From: Siphonodentalium dalli
Lineage: Eukaryota; Mollusca; Scaphopoda; Gadilida; Siphonodentaliidae
Reading direction: 5' to 3'
Assembly (NCBI GenBank): GCA_032622095.1
Contig: CP136061.1
Location: forward strand, 8,772,447-8,836,446
DNA: 64,000 nt
In this document: piece after piece, positions 35,301 to 48,470 of the stretch
Layout: every line of letters begins with the position of its first letter
Numbering within the stretch: the stretch's first letter is position 1
Made by a program: the position numbers and the translations under genes
Notes under the pieces: generated by a model
Seen by the model: only the letters and a program-made list of their open reading frames with translations
Database searches by the model: none
What the model was told of the DNA's origin: nothing

Positions 35301-35541
35301 ATAGAACATGTACTGTCTTTATAATCCATAACATAGTACATGTACTGTCTTTATAATCCATAACATAGTACATGTACTGTCTTTATAATCCATAACATAG
35401 TACATGTACTGTCTTTACAATCCATAACATACATGTACTGTCTTTATAATCCATAACATAGTACATGTACTGTCTTTATAATCCATAACATAGTACATGT
35501 ACTGTCTTTACAATCCATAACATAGTACATGTACTGTCTTT
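32326..35541. repeat. 32-bp satellite, ~100 units
   Basis: The unit is CTTTATAATCCATAACATAG followed by TACATGTACTGT (32 bp). It contains the perfect palindrome AGTACATGTACT. A 28-bp variant lacking AGTA occurs in clusters (near 32,500, 32,720-32,820, 33,060 and 35,425). Point variants (TACATAACA, TAGAACATG) recur in the right half in a patterned way. Near-identity of units indicates recent homogenisation. Confidence 0.97.
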
Positions 35542-35568
35542 TTCCAATGTTATAAACTTCAATGTCAC

Positions 35569-38500
35569 ACCATCAAAGTGTTATCATAGCCTTTACTGTG
35601 AAGTATGATCTCTACGACCCCCGCTAGAGTGTTATCATAGCCTTTACTGTGAAGTATGATATCTACGACCCCCGCTATAGTGCTATCATAGCCTTTACTG
35701 TGAAGTATGATCTCTATGACCCCCGCTATAGTGTTATCATAGCCTTTACTGTGAAGTATGATCTCTACGACCCCCGCTATAGTGTTATCATAGCCTTTAC
35801 TGTGAAGTATGATCTCTATGACCCCCGCTATAGTGTTATCATAGCCTTTACTGTGAAGTATGATCTCTATGACCCCCGCTATAGTGTTATAATAGCCTTT
35901 ACTGTGAAGTATGATCTCTACGGCCCCCGCTATAGTGCTATCATAGCCTTTACTGTGAAGTATGATCTCTATGACCCCCGCTATAGTGTTATCATAGCAT
36001 TTACTGTGAAGTATGATCTCTACGACCCCCGCTATAGTGTTATCATAGCCTTTACTGTGAAGTATGATCTCTACGACCCCCGCTATAGTGTTATCATAGC
36101 CTTTACTGTGAAGTATGATCTCTACGACCCCCGCTATAGTGTTATCATAGCCTTTACTGTGAAGTATGATCTCTATGACCCCCGCTAGAGTGTTATCATA
36201 GCCTTTACTGTGAAGTATGATCTCTACGACCCCCGCTATAGTGTTATCATAGCCTTTACTGTGAAGTATGATCTCTACGACCCCCGCTATAGTGTTATCA
36301 TAGCCTTTACTGTGAAGTATGATCTCTACGACCCCCGCTATAGTGTTATCATAGCCTTTACTGTGAAGTATGATCTCTACGACCCCCGCTATAGTGTTAT
36401 CATAGCCTTTACTGTGAAGTATGATCTCTATGACCCCCGCTATAGTGTTATCATAGCCTTTACTGTGAAGTATGATCTCTACGACCCCCGCTATAGTGTT
36501 ATCATAGCCTTTACTGTGAAGTATGATCTCTACGACCCCCGCTAGAGTGTTATCATAGCCTTTACTGTGAAGTATGATCTCTACGACCCCCGCTATAGTG
36601 TTATCATAGCATTTACTGTGAAGTATGATCTCTACGACCCCCGCTAGAGTGTTATCATAGCCTTTACTGTGAAGTATGATCTCTACGACCCCCGCTATAG
36701 TGTTATCATAGCCTTTACTGTGAAGTATGATCTCTATGACCCCCGCTATAGTGTTATCATAGCATTTACTGTGAAGTATGATCTATATGACCCCCGCTAT
36801 AGTGTTATCATAGCCTTTACTGTGAAGTATGATCTCTATGACCCCCGCTATAGTGTTATCATAGCCTTTACTGTGAAGTATGATCTCTATGACCCCCGCT
36901 ATAGTGTTATCATAGCATTTACTGTGAAGTATGATCTCTATGACCCCCGCTATAGTGTTATCATAGCCTTTACTGTGAAGTATGATCTCTATGACCCCCG
37001 CTATAGTGTTATCATAGCCTTTACTGTGAAGTATGATCTCTATGACCCCCGCTATAGTGTTATCATAGCCTTTACTGTGAAGTATGATCTCTACGACCCC
37101 CGCTATAGTGTTATCATAGCCTTTACTGTGAAGTATGATCTCTACGACCCCCGCTATAGTGTTATCATAGCCTTTACTGTGAAGTATGATCTCTACGACC
37201 CCCGCTATAGTGTTATCATAGCCTTTACTGTGAAGTATGATCTCTATGACCCCCGCTATAGTGTTATCATAGCCTTTACTGTGAAGTATGATCTCTACGA
37301 CCCCCGCTATAGTGTTATCATAGCCTTTACTGTGAAGTATGATCTCTACGACCCCCGCTATAGTGTTATCATAGCCTTTACTGTGAAGTATGATCTCTAC
37401 GACCCCCGCTATAGTGTTATCATAGCCTTTACTGTGAAGTATGATCTCTATGACCCCCGCTATAGTGTTATCATAGCCTTTACTGTGAAGTATGATCTCT
37501 ACGACCCCCGCTATAGTGTTATCATAGCCTTTACTGTGAAGTATGATCTCTACGATCCCCGCTATAGTGTTATCATAGCCTTTACTGTGAAGTATGATCT
37601 CTACGACCCCCGCTATAGTGTTATCATAGCCTTTACTGTGAAGTATGATCTCTATGACCCCCGCTATAGTGTTATCATAGCCTTTACTGTGAAGTATGAT
37701 CTCTACGACCCCCGCTATAGTGTTATCATAGCCTTTACTGTGAAGTATGATCTCTACGACCCCCGCTATAGTGTTATCATATCCTTTACTGTGAAGTATG
37801 ATCTCTACGACCCCCGCTAGAGTGTTATCATAGCCTTTACTGTGAAGTATGATCTCTACGACCCCCGCTAGAGTGTTATCATAGCCTTTACTGTGAAGTA
37901 TGATCTCTACGACCCCCGCTATAGTGTTATCATAGCCTTTACTGTGAAGTATGATCTCTACGACCCCCGCTATAGTGTTATCATAGCATTTACTGTGAAG
38001 TATGATCTATATGACCCCCGCTATAGTGTTATCATAGCCTTTACTGTGAAGTATGATCTCTACGACTCCCGCTAGAGTGTTATCATAGCCTTTACTGTGA
38101 AGTATGATCTCTACGACCCCCGCTAGAGTGTTATCATAGCCTTTACTGTGAAGTATGATCTCTACGACCCCCGCTAGAGTGTTATCATAGCCTTTACTGT
38201 GAAGTATGATCTCTACGACCCCCGCTATAGTGTTATCATAGCCTTTACTGTGAAGTATGATCTCTACGACCCCCGCTAGAGTGTTATCATATCCTTTACT
38301 GTGAAGTATGATCTCTATGACCCCCGCTAGAGTGTTATCATAGCCTCTACTGTGAAGTATGATCTCTACGAACCCCGCTATAGTGTTATCATAGCATTTA
38401 CTGTGAAGTATGATCTCTACGACCCCCGCTATAGTGTTATCATAGCCTTTACTGTGAAGTATGATCTCTACGACCCCCGCTAGAGTGTTATCATAGCCTT

Positions 38501-41500
38501 TACTGTGAAGTATGATCTCTACGACTCCCGCTATAGTGTTATCATAGCCTTTACTGTGAAGTATGATCTCTATGACCCCCGCTATAGTGTTATCATAGCC
38601 TTTACTGTGAAGTATGATCTCTACGACCCCCGCTATAGTGTTATCATAGCATTTACTGTGAAGTATGATCTCTATGACCCCCGCTATAGTGTTATCATAG
38701 CCTTTACTGTGAAGTATGATCTCTATGACCCCCGCTATAGTGTTATCATAGCCTTTACTGTGAAGTATGATCTCTATGACCCCCGCTATAGTGTTATCAT
38801 AGCCTTTACTGTGAAGTATGATCTCTACGACCCCCGCTATAGTGTTATCATAGCCTTTACTGTGAAGTATGATCTCTACGACCCCCGCTATAGTGTTATC
38901 ATAGCCTTTACTGTGAAGTATGATCTCTATGACCCCCGCTATAGTGTTATCATAGCATTTACTGTGAAGTATGATCTCTACGACCCCCGCTATAGTGTTA
39001 TCATAGCCTTTACTGTGAAGTATGATCTCTACGACCCCCGCTATAGTGTTATCATAGCCTTTACTGTGAAGTATGATCTCTACGACCCCCGCTATAGTGT
39101 TATCATAGCCTTTACTGTGAAGTATGATCTCTACGACCCCGCTATAGTGTTATCATAGCCTTTACTGTGAAGTATGATCTCTATGACCCCCGCTAGAGTG
39201 TTATCATAGCCTTTACTGTGAAGTATGATCTCTATGACCCCCGCTATAGTGTTATCATAGCCTTTATTGTGAAGTATGATCTCTACGACCCCCGCTATAG
39301 TGTTATCATAGCCTTTACTGTGAAGTATGATCTCTATGACCCCCGCTATAGTGTTATCATAGCATTTACTGTGAAGTATGATCTCTATGACCCCCGTTAT
39401 AGTGTTATCATAGCCTTTACTGTGAAGTATGATCTCTATGACCCCCGCTAGAGTGTTATCATAGCCTTTACTGTGAAGTATGATCTCTACGACCCCCGCT
39501 ATAGTGTTATCATAGCCTTAACTGTGAAGTATGATCTCTACGACCCCCGCTATAGTGTTATCATAGCATTTACTGTGAAGTATGATCTCTACGACCCCCG
39601 CTATAGTGTTATCATAGCATTTTCTGTGAAGTATGATCTCTACGACCCCCGCTATAGTGTTATCATAGCATTTACTGTGAAGTAGGATCTCTACGACCCC
39701 CGCTATAGTGTTATCATAGCCTTTACTGTGAAGTATGATCTCTACGACCCCCGCTATAGTGTTATCATAGCATTTACTGTGAAGTATGATCTCTACGACC
39801 CCCGCTAGAGTGTTATCATAGCCTTTACTGTGAAGTATGATCTCTACGACCCCCGCTATAGTGTTATCATAGCCTTTACTGTGAAGTATGATCTCTACGA
39901 CCCCCGCTAGAGTGTTATCATAGCCTTTACTGTGAAGTATGATCTCTACGACCCCCGCTAGAGTGTTATCATAGCCTTTACTGTGAAGTATGATCTCTAC
40001 GACCCCCGCTAGAGTGTTATCATAGCCTTTACTGTGAAGTATGATCTCTACGACCCCCGCTATAGTGTTATCATAGCCTTTACTGTGAAGTATGATCTCT
40101 ACGACCCCCGCTATAGTGTTATCATAGCCTTTACTGTGAAGTATGATCTCTACGACCCCCGCTATAGTGTTATCATAGCCTTTACTGTGAAGTATGATCT
40201 CTACGACCCCCGCTAGAGTGTTATCATAGCCTTTACTGTGAAGTATGATCTCTACGACCCCCGCTATAGTGTTATCATAGCCTTTACTGTGAAGTATGAT
40301 CTCTACGACCCCCGCTAGAGTGTTATCATAGCCTTTACTGTGAAGTATGATCTCTACGACTCCCGCTATAGTGTTATCATAGCCTTTACTGTGAAGTATG
40401 ATCTCTATAACCCCCGCTATAGTGTTATCATAGCCTTTACTGTGAAGTATGATCTCTACGACCCCCGCTATAGTGTTATCATAGCATTTACTGTGAAGTA
40501 TGATCTCTATGACCCCCGCTATAGTGTTATCATAGCCTTTACTGTGAAGTATGATCTCTATGACCCCCGCTATAGTGTTATCATTGCCTTTACTGTGAAG
40601 TATGATCTCTATGACCCCCGCTATAGTGTTATCATAGCCTTTACTGTGAAGTATGATCTCTACGACCCCCGCTATAGTGTTATCATAGCCTTTACTGTGA
40701 AGTATGATCTCTACGACCCCCGCTATAGTGTTATCATAGCCTTTACTGTGAAGTATGATCTCTATGACCCCCGCTATAGTGTTATCATAGCATTTACTGT
40801 GAAGTATGATCTCTACGACCCCCGCTATAGTGTTATCATAGCCTTTACTGTGAAGTATGATCTCTACGACCCCCGCTATAGTGTTATCATAGCCTTTACT
40901 GTGAAGTATGATCTCTACGACCCCCGCTATAGTGTTATCATAGCCTTTACTGTGAAGTATGATCTCTACGACCCCCGCTATAGTGTTATCATAGCCTTTA
41001 CTGTGAAGTATGATCTCTATGACCCCCGCTAGAGTGTTATCATAGCCTTTACTGTGAAGTATGATCTCTATGACCCCCGCTATAGTGTTATCATAGCCTT
41101 TACTGTGAAGTATGATCTCTACGACCCCCGCTATAGTGTTATCATAGCCTTTACTGTGAAGTATGATCTCTATGACCCCCGCTATAGTGTTATCATAGCA
41201 TTTACTGTGAAGTATGATCTCTATGACCCCCGTTATAGTGTTATCATAGCCTTTACTGTGAAGTATGATCTCTATGACCCCCGCTAGAGTGTTATCATAG
41301 CCTTTACTGTGAAGTATGATCTCTACGACCCCCGCTATAGTGTTATCATAGCCTTTACTGTGAAGTATGATCTCTACGATCCCCGCTATAGTGTTATCAT
41401 AGCATTTACTGTGAAGTATGATCTCTACGACCCCCGCTATAGTGTTATCATAGCATTTACTGTGAAGTATGATCTCTACGACCCCCGCTATAGTGTTATC

Positions 41501-44500
41501 ATAGCATTTACTGTGAAGTATGATCTCTACGACCCCCGCTATAGTGTTATCATAGCCTTTACTGTGAAGTATGATCTCTACGACCCCCGCTATAGTGTTA
41601 TCATAGCATTTACTGTGAAGTATGATCTCTACGACCCCCGCTAGAGTGTTATCATAGCCTTTACTGTGAAGTATGATCTCTACGACCCCCGCTATAGTGT
41701 TATCATAGCCTTTACTGTGAAGTATGATCTCTACGACCCCCGCTAGAGTGTTATCATAGCCTTTACTGTGAAGTATGATCTCTACGACCCCCGCTAGAGT
41801 GTTATCATAGCCTTTACTGTGAAGTATGATCTCTACGACCCCCGCTAGAGTGTTATCATAGCCTTTACTGTGAAGTATGATCTCTACGACCCCCGCTATA
41901 GTGTTATCATAGCCTTTACTGTGAAGTATGATCTCTACGACCCCCGCTATAGTGTTATCATAGCCTTTACTGTGAAGTATGATCTCTACGACCCCCGCTA
42001 TAGTGTTATCATAGCCTTTACTGTGAAGTATGATCTCTACGACCCCCGCTATAGTGTTATCATAGCCTTTACTGTGAAGTATGATCTCTACGACCCCCGC
42101 TATAGTGTTATCATAGCCTTTACTGTGAAGTATGATCTCTACGACCCCCGCTATAGTGTTATCATAGCCTTTACTGTGAAGTATGATCTCTACGACCCCC
42201 GCTAGAGTGTTATCATAGCCTTTACTGTGAAGTATGATCTCTATGACCCCCGCTATAGTGTTATCATAGCCTTTACTGTGAAGTATGATCTCTATGACCC
42301 CCGCTATAGTGTTATCATAGCCTTTACTGTGAAGTATGATCTCTACGACCCCCGCTATAGTGTTATCATAGCCTTTACTGTGAAGTATGATCTCTACGAC
42401 CCCCGCTATCGTGTTATCATAGCCTTTACTGTGAAGTATGATCTCTATGACCCCCGCTATAGTGTTATCATAGCCTTTACTGTGAAGTATGATCTCTACG
42501 ACCCCCGCTATAGTGTTATCATAGCATTTACTGTGAAGTATGATCTCTACGACCCCCGCTATAGTGTTATCATAGCCTTTACTGTGAAGTATGATCTCTA
42601 CGACCCCCGCTATAGTGTTATCATAGCCTTTACTGTGAAGTATGATCTCTACGACCCCCGCTATAGTGTTATCATAGCCTTTACTGTGAAGTATGATCTC
42701 TACGACCCCCGCTATAGTGTTATCATAGCCTTTACTGTGAAGTATGATCTCTATGACCCCCGCTATAGTGTTATCATAGCCTTTACTGTGAAGTATGATC
42801 TCTATGACCCCCGCTAGAGTGTTATCATAGCCTTTACTGTGAAGTATGATCTCTATGACCCCCGCTAGAGTGTTATCATAGCCTTTACTGTGAAGTATGA
42901 TCTCTACGACCCCCGCTAGAGTGTTATCATAGCCTTTACTGTGAAGTATGATCTCTATGACCCCCGCTATAGTGTTATCATAGCCTTTACTGTGAAGTAT
43001 GATCTCTACGACCCCCGCTATAGTGTTATCATAGCCTTTACTGTGAAGTATGATCTCTATGACCCCCGCTATAGTGTTATCATAGCCTTTACTGTGAAGT
43101 ATGATCTCTACGACCCCCGCTATAGTGTTATCATAGCCTTTACTGTGAAGTATGATCTCTACGACCCCCGCTATAGTGTTGTCATAGCCTTTACTGTGAA
43201 GTATGATCTCTACGACCCCCGCTATAGTGTTATCATAGCCTTTACTGTGAAGTATGATCTCTACGACCCCCGCTATAGTGTTATCATAGCCTTTACTGTG
43301 AAGTATGATCGCTACGACCCCCGCTATAGTGTTATCATAGCCTTTACTGTGAAGTATGATCTCTACGACCCCCGCTATAGTGCTATCATAGCCTTTACTG
43401 TGAAGTATGATCTCTATGATCCCCGCTATAGTGTTATCATAGCCTTTACTGTGAAGTATGATCTCTACGACCCCCGCTAGAGTGTTATCATAGCCTTTAC
43501 TGTGAAGTATGATCTCTACGACCCCCGCTATAGTGTTATCATAGCCTTTACTGTGAAGTATGATCTCTACGACCCCCGCTATAGTGCTATCATAGCCTTT
43601 ACTGTGAAGTATGATCTCTACGACCCCCGCTATAGTGTTATCATAGCCTTTACTGTGAAGTATGATCTCTACGACCCCCGCTATAGTGTTATCATAGCCT
43701 TTACTGTGAAGTTTGATCTCTACGACCCCCGCTATAGTGTTATCATAGCCTTTACTGTGAAGTATGATCTCTACGACCCCCGCTATAGTGTTATCATAGC
43801 CTTTACTGTGAAGTATGATCTCTACGACCCCCGCTATAGTGTTATCATAGCCTTTACTGTGAAGTATGATCTCTACGACCCCCGCTATAGTGTTATCATA
43901 GCCTTTACTGTGAAGTATGATCTCTACGACCCCCGCTATAGTGTTATCATAGCCTTTACTGTGAAGTATGATCTCTATGACCCCCGCTAGAGTGTTATCA
44001 TAGCCTTTACTGTGAAGTATGATCTCTATGACCCCCGCTATAGTGTTATCATAGCCTTTACTGTGAAGTATGATCTCTACGACCCCCGCTATAGTGTTAT
44101 CATAGCCTTTACTGTGAAGTATGATCTCTATGACCCCCGCTATAGTGTTATCATAGCATTTACTGTGAAGTATGATCTCTATGACCCCCGTTATAGTGTT
44201 ATCATAGCCTTTACTGTGAAGTATGATCTCTATGACCCCCGCTAGAGTGTTATCATAGCCTTTGCTGTGAAGTATGATCTCTACGACCCCCGCTATAGTG
44301 TTATCATAGCCTTTACTGTGAAGTATGATCTCTACGATCCCCGCTATAGTGTTATCATAGCATTTACTGTGAAGTATGATCTCTACGACCCCCGCTATAG
44401 TGTTATCATAGCATTTACTGTGAAGTATGATCTCTACGACCCCCGCTATAGTGTTATCATAGCATTTACTGTGAAGTATGATCTCTACGACCCCCGCTAT

Positions 44501-47053
44501 AGTGTTATCATAGCCTTTACTGTGAAGTATGATCTCTACGACCCCCGCTATAGTGTTATCATAGCATTTACTGTGAAGTATGATCTCTACGACCCCCGCT
44601 AGAGTGTTATCATAGCCTTTACTGTGAAGTATGATCTCTACGACCCCCGCTATAGTGTTATCATAGCCTTTACTGTGAAGTATGATCTCTACGACCCCCG
44701 CTAGAGTGTTATCATAGCCTTTACTGTGAAGTATGATCTCTACGACCCCCGCTAGAGTGTTATCATAGCCTTTACTGTGAAGTATGATCTCTACGACCCC
44801 CGCTAGAGTGTTATCATAGCCTTTACTGTGAAGTATGATCTCTACGACCCCCGCTATAGTGTTATCATAGCCTTTACTGTGAAGTATGATCTCTACGACC
44901 CCCGCTATAGTGTTATCATAGCCTTTACTGTGAAGTATGATCTCTACGACCCCCGCTATAGTGTTATCATAGCCTTTACTGTGAAGTATGATCTCTACGA
45001 CCCCCGCTATAGTGTTATCATAGCCTTTACTGTGAAGTATGATCTCTACGACCCCCGCTATAGTGTTATCATAGCCTTTACTGTGAAGTATGATCTCTAC
45101 GACCCCCGCTATAGTGTTATCATAGCCTTTACTGTGAAGTATGATCTCTACGACCCCCGCTAGAGTGTTATCATAGCCTTTACTGTGAAGTATGATCTCT
45201 ATGACCCCCGCTATAGTGTTATCATAGCCTTTACTGTGAAGTATGATCTCTATGACCCCCGCTATAGTGTTATCATAGCCTTTACTGTGAAGTATGATCT
45301 CTACGACCCCCGCTATAGTGTTATCATAGCCTTTACTGTGAAGTATGATCTCTACGACCCCCGCTATCGTGTTATCATAGCCTTTACTGTGAAGTATGAT
45401 CTCTATGACCCCCGCTATAGTGTTATCATAGCCTTTACTGTGAAGTATGATCTCTACGACCCCCGCTATAGTGTTATCATAGCATTTACTGTGAAGTATG
45501 ATCTCTACGACCCCCGCTATAGTGTTATCATAGCCTTTACTGTGAAGTATGATCTCTACGACCCCCGCTATAGTGTTATCATAGCCTTTACTGTGAAGTA
45601 TGATCTCTACGACCCCCGCTATAGTGTTATCATAGCCTTTACTGTGAAGTATGATCTCTACGACCCCCGCTATAGTGTTATCATAGCCTTTACTGTGAAG
45701 TATGATCTCTATGACCCCCGCTATAGTGTTATCATAGCCTTTACTGTGAAGTATGATCTCTATGACCCCCGCTAGAGTGTTATCATAGCCTTTACTGTGA
45801 AGTATGATCTCTATGACCCCCGCTAGAGTGTTATCATAGCCTTTACTGTGAAGTATGATCTCTACGACCCCCGCTAGAGTGTTATCATAGCCTTTACTGT
45901 GAAGTATGATCTCTATGACCCCCGCTATAGTGTTATCATAGCCTTTACTGTGAAGTATGATCTCTACGACCCCCGCTATAGTGTTATCATAGCCTTTACT
46001 GTGAAGTATGATCTCTATGACCCCCGCTATAGTGTTATCATAGCCTTTACTGTGAAGTATGATCTCTACGACCCCCGCTATAGTGTTATCATAGCCTTTA
46101 CTGTGAAGTATGATCTCTACGACCCCCGCTATAGTGTTGTCATAGCCTTTACTGTGAAGTATGATCTCTACGACCCCCGCTATAGTGTTATCATAGCCTT
46201 TACTGTGAAGTATGATCTCTACGACCCCCGCTATAGTGTTATCATAGCCTTTACTGTGAAGTATGATCGCTACGACCCCCGCTATAGTGTTATCATAGCC
46301 TTTACTGTGAAGTATGATCTCTACGACCCCCGCTATAGTGCTATCATAGCCTTTACTGTGAAGTATGATCTCTATGATCCCCGCTATAGTGTTATCATAG
46401 CCTTTACTGTGAAGTATGATCTCTACGACCCCCGCTAGAGTGTTATCATAGCCTTTACTGTGAAGTATGATCTCTACGACCCCCGCTATAGTGTTATCAT
46501 AGCCTTTACTGTGAAGTATGATCTCTACGACCCCCGCTATAGTGCTATCATAGCCTTTACTGTGAAGTATGATCTCTACGACCCCCGCTATAGTGTTATC
46601 ATAGCCTTTACTGTGAAGTATGATCTCTACGACCCCCGCTATAGTGTTATCATAGCCTTTACTGTGAAGTATGATCTCTACGACCCCCGCTATAGTGTTA
46701 TCATAGCCTTTACTGTGAAGTATGATCTCTATGACCCCCGCTATAGTGTTATCATAGCCTTTACTGTGAAGTATGATCTCTATGACCCCCGCTATAGTGT
46801 TATCATAGCCTTTACTGTGAAGTATGATCTCTACGACCCCCGCTATAGTGTTATCATAGCCTTTACTGTGAAGTATGATCTCTACGACCCCCGCTATAGT
46901 GTTATCATAGCCTTTACTGTGAAGTATGATCTCTATGACCCCCGCTATAGTGTTATCATAGCCTTTACTGTGAAGTATGATCTCTATGACCCCCGCTAGA
47001 GTGTTATCATAGCCTTTACTGTGAAGTATGATCTCTACGACCCCCGCTAGAGT
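35569..47053. repeat. 51-bp satellite, ~225 units, with 2,958-bp higher-order duplication
   Basis: The unit is GTGTTATCATAGCCTTTACT, then GTGAAGTATGATCTCTACGA, then CCCCCGCTATA (51 bp). Two main classes differ at CGCTATAGT versus CGCTAGAGT; the second introduces a TAG. Frame breaks at 41,309, 41,870, 42,227, 42,941 and 43,502 recur exactly 2,958 bp later (58 units), along with rare variants such as CGCTATCGT and GATCGCTACG. That shows a recent duplication within the array. An earlier block (38,505) resembles 40,340, offset 1,835 bp (36 units minus one base). The 60-383-codon frames are periodicity artefacts. Confidence 0.98.
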
Positions 47054-47562
47054 AGAGATTCGTGGTATGAGTGCGTGTATATGAGCATGAGGAGGCCCCC
47101 GCTAGAGTAGAGATTCGTGGTATGAGTGCGTGTATATGAGCATGAGGAGGCCCGCTAGAGTAGAGATTCGTGGTATGAGTGCGTGTATATGATCTCTATG
47201 ACCCCCGCTAGAGTAGAGATTCGTGGTATGAGTGCGTGTATATGATCTCTATGACCCCCGCTAGAGTAGAGATTCGTGGTATGAGTGCGTGTATATGATC
47301 TCTATGACCCCCGCTAGAGTAGAGATTCGTGGTATGAGTGCGTGTATATGATCTCTATGACCCCCGCTAGAGTAGAGATTCGTGGTATGAGTGCGTGTAT
47401 ATGATCTCTATGACCCCCGCTAGAGTAGAGATTCGTGGTATGAGTGCGTGTATATGATCTCTATGACCCCCGCTAGAGTAGAGATTCGTGGTATGAGTGC
47501 GTGTATATGATCTCTATGACCCCCGCTAGAGTAGAGATTCGTGGTATGAGTGCGTGTATATA
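47042..47562. repeat. 53-bp hybrid satellite, ~10 units
   Basis: The unit combines GATCTCTATGACCCCCGCTA plus GAGT (shared with the 51-bp satellite) with a new block, AGAGATTCGTGGTATGAGTG followed by CGTGTATAT. The first two units have GAGCATGAGGAGGCC in place of the shared part. Confidence 0.95.
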
Positions 47563-48235
47563 AGCATCAGGACATGACATTGTGATTATGTTCTTTCTAC
47601 ATGTGTGCATTTATATGTATGTGTTGTGTTGTGTATTATTTCATAGTATTATACCACATGGTGTTCGTTCTATACTTGAGTATCAGCTATACATAGAGAG
47701 ATATCATGTGTGTGATGTGATGCGATGATGTCGCTCAATGTGGCTGACGGCCAAATGGCAGTCGACGTAAACATCTCCGTAATAATTATAATATTACGTC
47801 GACACGAATTCATGTAAAAACCCATTTCCAGGACAATGGGCTTCCCCCAATTTCGTGACGTCATACTGATGTCACAGACATTCCAAATAAGGAATAATTT
47901 ATGCGGTTGTATTGGAATGTTACGAGAGGCAGAGATTTACTAGTACAGAACACTGAATAGAGGCATCGGTTATTTCGCCGCCGATCAGAATCATGCCATT
48001 TGTCAAAAGTGTTTTTCTTTAATAAAGCAGCTGGTCAAAATCAATACGACTATTAAAACTAACTTTAAATCAGTGCCACATGACCGAGTTAAACGACTAT
48101 TGCATTCGCCGTATACAGACGACACCTGAGCTATTTTTACGGGACACCCGCAGCTGTTATCGGTTAGCCAATCGGGGCCAGCGCTTTCTGGTACCGCTTC
48201 CAATCAAAACAAGGAATTCCCTGGTATATCCCCAA
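47563..48235. other. Unassigned sequence with a hairpin
   Basis: GTCGACGTAA and TTACGTCGAC flank 47,772-47,792. No gene is supported. Confidence 0.4.
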
Positions 48236-48425
48236 GTCTGGAAATAGAATTCCGGCCAGTCCTGTTCGACTCAGATGAATTATATGATATACTGAGTCGA
48301 AATTTATGTCGACTGGCCAAATGGAAGCATGTACTGCGGAATGTCGTCTGCAGTCTATTGGCTATCTATTGGTTAATATTGTCGTCTGCAGTCTATTGGC
48401 TATATATTGTTGGTTAATACACCAA
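48236..48425. repeat. Hairpin and short direct duplication
   Basis: GGCCAGTC..GACTCAG pairs with CTGAGTC..GACTGGCC (48,254-48,314). Just downstream, GTCGTCTGCAGTCTATTGGC occurs twice (about 48,344 and 48,381). Confidence 0.75.
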
Positions 48426-48470
48426 TGACTGCGGACATGCATTTCCCGTTTCGCTCTTCAAAAAGCCACA

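Noticed and set aside
32326-35541. CRISPR-like array (regular ~30-bp repeats)
   Set aside because: There are no unique spacers, units are directly adjacent, and the context is eukaryotic.
35649-46999. Many 60-383-codon frames repeating IIAFTVKYDLYDPRYS
   Set aside because: They come from the 51-bp satellite and break wherever a CGCTAGAGT unit occurs. There is no start context, no introns and no unique domain.
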